Shown here piece after piece: positions 59,034 through 64,000 of a stretch of 64,000 bases of DNA. The position numbers were made by a program, and so were the translations under genes. This DNA is from Pseudoscleropodium purum (Eukaryota; Streptophyta; Bryopsida; Hypnales; Brachytheciaceae): the NCBI GenBank assembly GCA_963969395.1, contig OZ017797.1, positions 25,668,001 through 25,732,000 on the forward strand, in the 5' to 3' direction. Numbering within the stretch: position 1 is the first letter of the stretch; each line of letters starts with the position of its first letter. The notes under the pieces were generated by a model, which was not told where the DNA came from, did no database searches, and worked only from the letters and a program-made list of their open reading frames with translations.

Positions 59034-60602
59034 AGTGTCTGAAAGCGGGGTGTTCTACCTGGTTGTGATTGAAATCCGAACGTGATCAATTGGACTCTCG
59101 GGTGCACAAGAATTGTGAATCGCGGCTGGGAATGGCCTGCTCCAGAATTGGTGCAATCAAATATGCGCTTTTAATCTGAAATTCAACCACTCTTGAGTCC
59201 AGCCTTGGAGCTTCGTTTACTCGCCTAGAGTTCTATTAGGAATAATGGACCCGAAGGTTGCTTGAATGCTTGAACTCAAGTGCAGCGAATGCAGATTCCA
59301 CGGTCGGGCCTGCTCTTTATGTTCCGTGAAAGCAACTGCTGCGGCACTGATGAGAGTATGAGACTTCAGTGGAACGCGGGCGAACGCGCTCGGAGCAACA
59401 GCCCAGCGCCCGAGTCGTACGTTAGTGGGGACGAGTTCAGAGCTTCTGGCATGGTAAACAGTGGCATGACCCACCAGAGGCCCAGAGCACCTGAAAAAGT
59501 GGTCAGCGTCGGCAGGGAAGCGTTGAAATCCGCAGACTTTGAACCCCCTCAATTAGAATACCGTGGTGCTCATTTCAACTTTTCAACTCCCACTTTTTCC
59601 CTTCGTCGTTGACATAACTTCTTATTATCTGCGAATTGATGAATCTGCGAATTGATGCCTTCAACTTCTCTTCAAAATGTGACAGTCTTGCCTCAGCAAG
59701 CAGTTCAGCTATCAGTTGACTGAAGGAGGCTAAGTGGGACCTCCGCTAATAGTTGGAACTTCCTCCAAACCGCCTGGGCTGCACGAGTGCGTCACACTGA
59801 GGAAGTGGGTTCCACTCAAAGTGCCCAACATCAAATACTCACATTTAACTCCTTTTATACCAAAGGCCTTTTTTGAGCTTCTTGTAGTTTGCTCTAAAGT
59901 TTTAAAAAAAAGTTTGATTAGTTTTATCAAATTTTCTAAATTATAACCATATGAATTCAAACTAGATGTGCTATGAATCACATAGGAAAAAAACAACAAG
60001 AATATCACTCATCGAAAGATTACAATGCTTGATCAAGAGTGTGTTAAAATTGTGAAAGTAATTTGAGGTCTTTCAATTCACTTCTTACATGTCAAATTGA
60101 AAATTGATGTCATGAAAAAATATAAGGCTAAAGGACATAACATACAGAACCATAATTGATTTATGGCTTCTCAAAATTTATTCTACAATTTTTTTTAAAG
60201 AATTTTCAATGTAATTTTTCCTAGTGTATTTGAGACTCATCTCAATGAGCCTCTAATACTATAGTATAAAATCTAAAAAAATAAATTTTAATCAGATTTT
60301 TTATGCTTAAAATAGACTTTAAGGAATATTCAATTAATAAAGAAAGTACCCAAAATACTAAAATAATATATAGGAAAGATTTTATTTGACTTCAAAATGT
60401 AGTCTACACCCAAATGTCATCACTTGGGTATTTAAGATTTAGCCATTAGATTGCCCCACATAGTTCTTTTATTTCACACTAGATTATATAATTCTATAAA
60501 ACGATGAGTAAATCACTCTTGAGTTTTATTATATATACAATTTTTCACTATAGTTCTCCATATCTATGATCTAATAGGTCTACTATAGAGCTCAAGCATG
60601 GA
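59034..60602. other. CHS promoter region, then AT-rich DNA
   Basis: 59034-59620 is the likely leader and promoter of CHS. A weak TATA-like catAAAG on the minus strand lies near 59316-59322. ACGT cores occur at about 59076 and 59420. Beyond 59.85 kb the DNA is AT-rich without a gene. Confidence 0.4.
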
Positions 60603-60808
60603 ATAACCTCTAAAGCCCCAAGGCCTATTTTCCATCACATATCATTCAAAACTGCCTTTTTTTATATTGCAAAGAGGAGTAATTGAAAAAATGTATATTT
60701 TTCATATTTAACCATAATATCTTATACTAAAATTATAGAATAATGTTAATATAGAAGAAATTTTGTAAACTTTGACCCTATAGATTGCAAGATATTTGTG
60801 TTTAAAGT

Positions 60809-61016
60809 ACTACAAGGAAAAGCCGGGTGTTTTAAATATAGTTCTAGTAGTATAATCCTATAAGTAATGATCTTTTAGGAAGATTTTAGTATAATTTTAC
60901 TAGAAATATTGGTACATGTATTTTAAGTAAAATTTTACTTATAATCATCTAAAAAGTCATTACTCATAGGACTATATAACAAGAACTATATTTAAAATAC
61001 TCCTTTCTCTTGTAGT
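60809..61016. mobile_element. 208-bp MITE, copy 2 of 3
   Basis: Ends ACTACAAGGAAAAG...CTTTCTCTTGTAGT with inverted subterminal arms (aatatagttctagtagtata and its complement). Same length and layout as 50946-51153. Confidence 0.75.
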
Positions 61017-61230
61017 GAAATGATGAAAAAATGGTGTTTTTTACACCTTTCATGGCTAAATTATTGACTTTAAATCTTCTTAACTTGAATCTTTTGAACT
61101 ACAAATAGTAATTAAATTCTTTTCAGTTTGAATAATTGACTTTAAACTCTAGGAAAAAAATTCAAAAGAACCACTTGATATTTACTCTTTGAAAACTTAC
61201 TTTATATTAAATAAGAGTAGGTTCAAGGTA

Positions 61231-61436
61231 CACTACAAGAGAAAGGGATATTTTAAGTGAGTTTTTAAATATAGTCCTAAATATAAAATTATAAGTAATT
61301 ACCTTTAGAAAGATTTTTATCAAAAATTTATCAAAAATACATGTGTTTTTGGTAAAATTTTGCCTAAAATCTCTTTAAAAAGTCATTACTTATAATCTTG
61401 TATTTAGGACTATATTTTAAAACTCATTTAAAACAC
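61231..61436. mobile_element. MITE, copy 3 of 3, right end lost
   Basis: It begins CACTACAAGAGAAAGGGATA and shows the same inverted arms (aatatagtcctaaatataa / ttgtatttaggactatatt). The right terminus fades into a C-run (caccccccaaaa). It lies 215 bp from copy 2. Confidence 0.65.
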
Positions 61437-62327
61437 CCCCCAAAAAATTCCAAAATTGCCATTTCTAATGCAAGTACCAAATTTTAGAAAAAATAACATT
61501 TTGGGACATATATAACCATAGGGGTCTATAGTAATCTAGTTTGAAAAGATGTGGAGAAAAATTCAGAAATTTCCGCCATGTAGATTGCAAGATATTAGAG
61601 TTTGAAGTGACAGAAATCTTTTTTTTGGCCCTACAAAAAAATGGGCAGTTGTACTTTACAAGGTTGCATTTGTATGAAGAAATGTCCAAAATGGTGGTCC
61701 TTCTTTGGATTTATTTTTCAAGTCAAGTTGGCTACATGCTTGAAATTTTTTAAATCATTTGAAATTGTACAACATATAGGAAAAGTATGGTAAATAGAAA
61801 GAAGTAGAGAATGATTCAAAATACGAAATTTAATTATGGAATTGAAAAATTCCAATCCCAATGATTGGAATGTTGTAATAAACAATTTACATCCTTTTTT
61901 TTTTTTTTTTTTTTCAGAAAATATCAAAAAGTGAGTTTAAGGTGGTACTTCAAAGTTTATTTTAGAGTAGGGAATCCATAACTATCCGCAAACTAAAACT
62001 CCTCACAATTTTCATCTCATTACTCCAAATGGAATGATTCAAAGCTTTTCATGTATATATAAATCTAAAAAAACAATTTCAAATTTTTATTTCTTAAAAA
62101 AATGTTATTCTAAGAAATTTTTGGGTTGCCCGCCGAGCATTGAAAATTATATATCATACAACAACTTTTTTAACTATATTTTCAAAAGTTATGAAAGTTG
62201 ATGGGCCTTAAAGCTACTCTTTAAGAACATGTTGTGTGAAAATTTCACAGAAAAAAAGTAATTTATAGTGAGCTACCCCAAAAAATTTATGTTACCAAAA
62301 AACACAGTTTAGGCATTTAGGGGTTAA

Positions 62328-63821
62328 TTTATTGCAAAATCTTGCAATGACATTAGAAGAGATTTTTTTTGGGGGGGGGATGGAAGGCCATTTCAAGCAT
62401 GTTTTCTTGATGCTGTTCTCTTGGTAGATTATGAACAACCGCTATCAAATTTTTTTTTAAATTTGAAAAAAAAATTAGAATGAAATAAAAGTAGAACTTT
62501 TTTTTTTTAAATTTAAAATTTTATTTTTGGTGATGTGGCAATTGTTCTACCACGTTAGGCAGCAACTATAAGCTGTTCTCACGACATTGGCAACCCAAGG
62601 AACTCATAGCCCTTCAAGGGGGTTAAAATTCTTCTAATATATTACTTGATTTAAAATGAATGTCTCTAAATTATCCCCAATTTCTCCCTTTATTAGAAGG
62701 TGCATATTTTAGGCAACAATCTACAAGGGGTAGTGTAGTTATTTGTATATCCCATGCCATTCCATCCTAAACAAAATTGACAAATGATAGATTCATCATA
62801 TAGGCAGCCATAATTTAGTGACACAATGTAAATAAAAATAATCAAACTCTAGATATTTTATTTTATTTTACTTTTTTAAAGTAGTGCAATGAATATCTTC
62901 ATTGAAGTCATGAACTTCTAAACATCCATATACATGGATGAAATACACAAAATCTGAAAGATTATTCAATCATTCAAACAAATATACATACATTCAATCC
63001 AAAATGGATAGAGTGATACTGTCTAAAGATTTTGTAGCAATTTCACAATTTCATCCTTTGCTAAACATAGAGAAGTCACTTAGTGTCTCTATTCAAATCA
63101 TGTGTGTTATAATTTTGAACCCCTATTTACTTCATAAAATTTGAATGAAATTCTTTTTAAAATTTGAATAGATTTTCTTCCTTTAAGAGTTTAGATATTG
63201 AATTATTGATATTTTCATTTATTAATAATAATTAGTTACAAAATTTTGAAGAAAAAAATACAATGTAGAACTCAAAGTAATTTTGAATCCCTCATTTATT
63301 TGATAATTTTTTTTAAATGAACAAAAAATTTCTAAAAATAACTCTCTTTTGAAAGTTTATTTTTCTTGAATATTGATGCAGTGGTCATCTCAATGTATTC
63401 TCTATATACATTTGAGTTGAAAAACATGCCGATATAGTTCATTTTTCAACCTATTCTAAAAGTCATTTCATATGTTATTTACATTGGAAATTTTTGGTAA
63501 TAGAAACCTATAGCCATAATTAATCAAAGTTCAAAATTATGGGTTGAAATTGTAGTTTATTAAAAAGTAAATAGACGGTCAAGAAATTCACTTCAATGCA
63601 CATGGGTTGTATAGTTATACTATCCACTAAAAAGAGGCGTACCACCCTGTTTGCATTAGTTGCTCCCCCCTTCTCTCAAAAAATTTACAAGCCTTTGATT
63701 TTTTTTATTTTAAAAATGCTTACTTTCAAAGTTGCCATTGAATTTTCAAAAAATCACAAGCCGTTGATCTTGTGAGATTTAAGCTAAACCATCCAAATAT
63801 TAAATACATATATAATATCAG
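62328..63821. other. AT-rich intergenic DNA, no gene
   Basis: Long A/T runs and a G-run at 62370-62379. No supported coding sequence. Confidence 0.5.
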
Positions 63822-63954
63822 ATACAGATATGGGATGAATACTAAATACAAGTATCAAATATAGAATATAGAATACAGAATACTATATTGAATACAGATG
63901 CGGGATGAATACTGCATACAATTATCAAATATGGATACAATATCAGATATAAAT
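63822..63954. repeat. Two tandem ~65-70 bp units
   Basis: Unit 1 (atacagatatgggatgaata...) starts at 63822 and unit 2 (atacagatgcgggatgaata...) at 63892. Both continue with atcaaatat(a/g)ga and similar motifs. Confidence 0.75.
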
Positions 63955-64000
63955 ACAGGAATTTTCCCATATTGATTGTCACCCACGTTAGTTTGTGAAA

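Larger units (their letters stand above)
60603..62327 (+). mobile_element. TTAA/CCCCTAAA family copy with two nested MITEs
   Basis: The left end is ATAA-CCTCTAAAGCCCC and the right end, inverted, is TTAA-CCCCTAAATGCC. The interior shares blocks with 48439-49366 ('tagattgcaagatatt', 'attcaaagctttt', 'gttgcccgccgag'). Two CACTACAAG MITEs sit inside, so without them the copy is about 1.3 kb. It has no transposase. Confidence 0.55.

Overview
The window is nuclear DNA of a land plant. It holds intron-rich genes with GT-AG junctions, a tRNA-primed Ty3 LTR retrotransposon, plant-type MITEs, telo-box promoters and a plant U6 snRNA. The chalcone synthase closely resembles the moss type as I remember it. 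Gene islands with GC-rich coding sequence are separated by very AT-rich intergenic DNA. A bryophyte, most likely a moss, is my best reading; this rests on remembered protein similarity, not a search.

Layout. 1-11.9 kb is repeat DNA: a foldback MITE, a candidate CACTA-type element, and inside it a complete 7.4-kb Ty3 element on the minus strand. The Ty3 element has two ~98.5% identical LTRs, a tRNA-Glu primer site, an extra RNase H ORF upstream of gag, and a one-frame gag-pol broken by seven stop codons. 12-18.2 kb carries two 3' pieces of a CTF18-like gene, separated by about 4 kb that contains a decayed Crypton-like tyrosine recombinase gene. 19-20.1 kb is a secreted legume-lectin-fold protein. 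21-26.5 kb is AT-rich, with a hAT MITE that keeps its 8-bp target duplication.

From 26.6 kb genes are denser: ribosomal protein L3 (minus) and phosphopantothenate-cysteine ligase (plus) share a divergent promoter with a telo-box. A NIP aquaporin (minus), the proteasome beta-5 subunit (plus) and a mitochondrial-type enoyl-CoA hydratase (minus) follow. The hydratase intron 2 holds a complete U6 snRNA gene with its own promoter. After about 5.6 kb of AT-rich DNA come a tRNA-dihydrouridine synthase (plus) and chalcone synthase (minus), tail to tail. The last 5 kb is repeats.

The genes are mostly unrelated housekeeping genes (translation, CoA synthesis, protein degradation, acyl-CoA oxidation, tRNA modification, splicing) plus flavonoid synthesis and membrane transport; I see no functional cluster. 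Exon models were built by hand from splice signals, reading-frame phase and remembered family conservation. Every multi-exon model sums to a multiple of three. The points most worth checking are the RNase H ORF upstream of gag, the Crypton-like recombinase, a TTAA-flanked (piggyBac-like) repeat family, and the nested U6 gene with a compensatory stem change.
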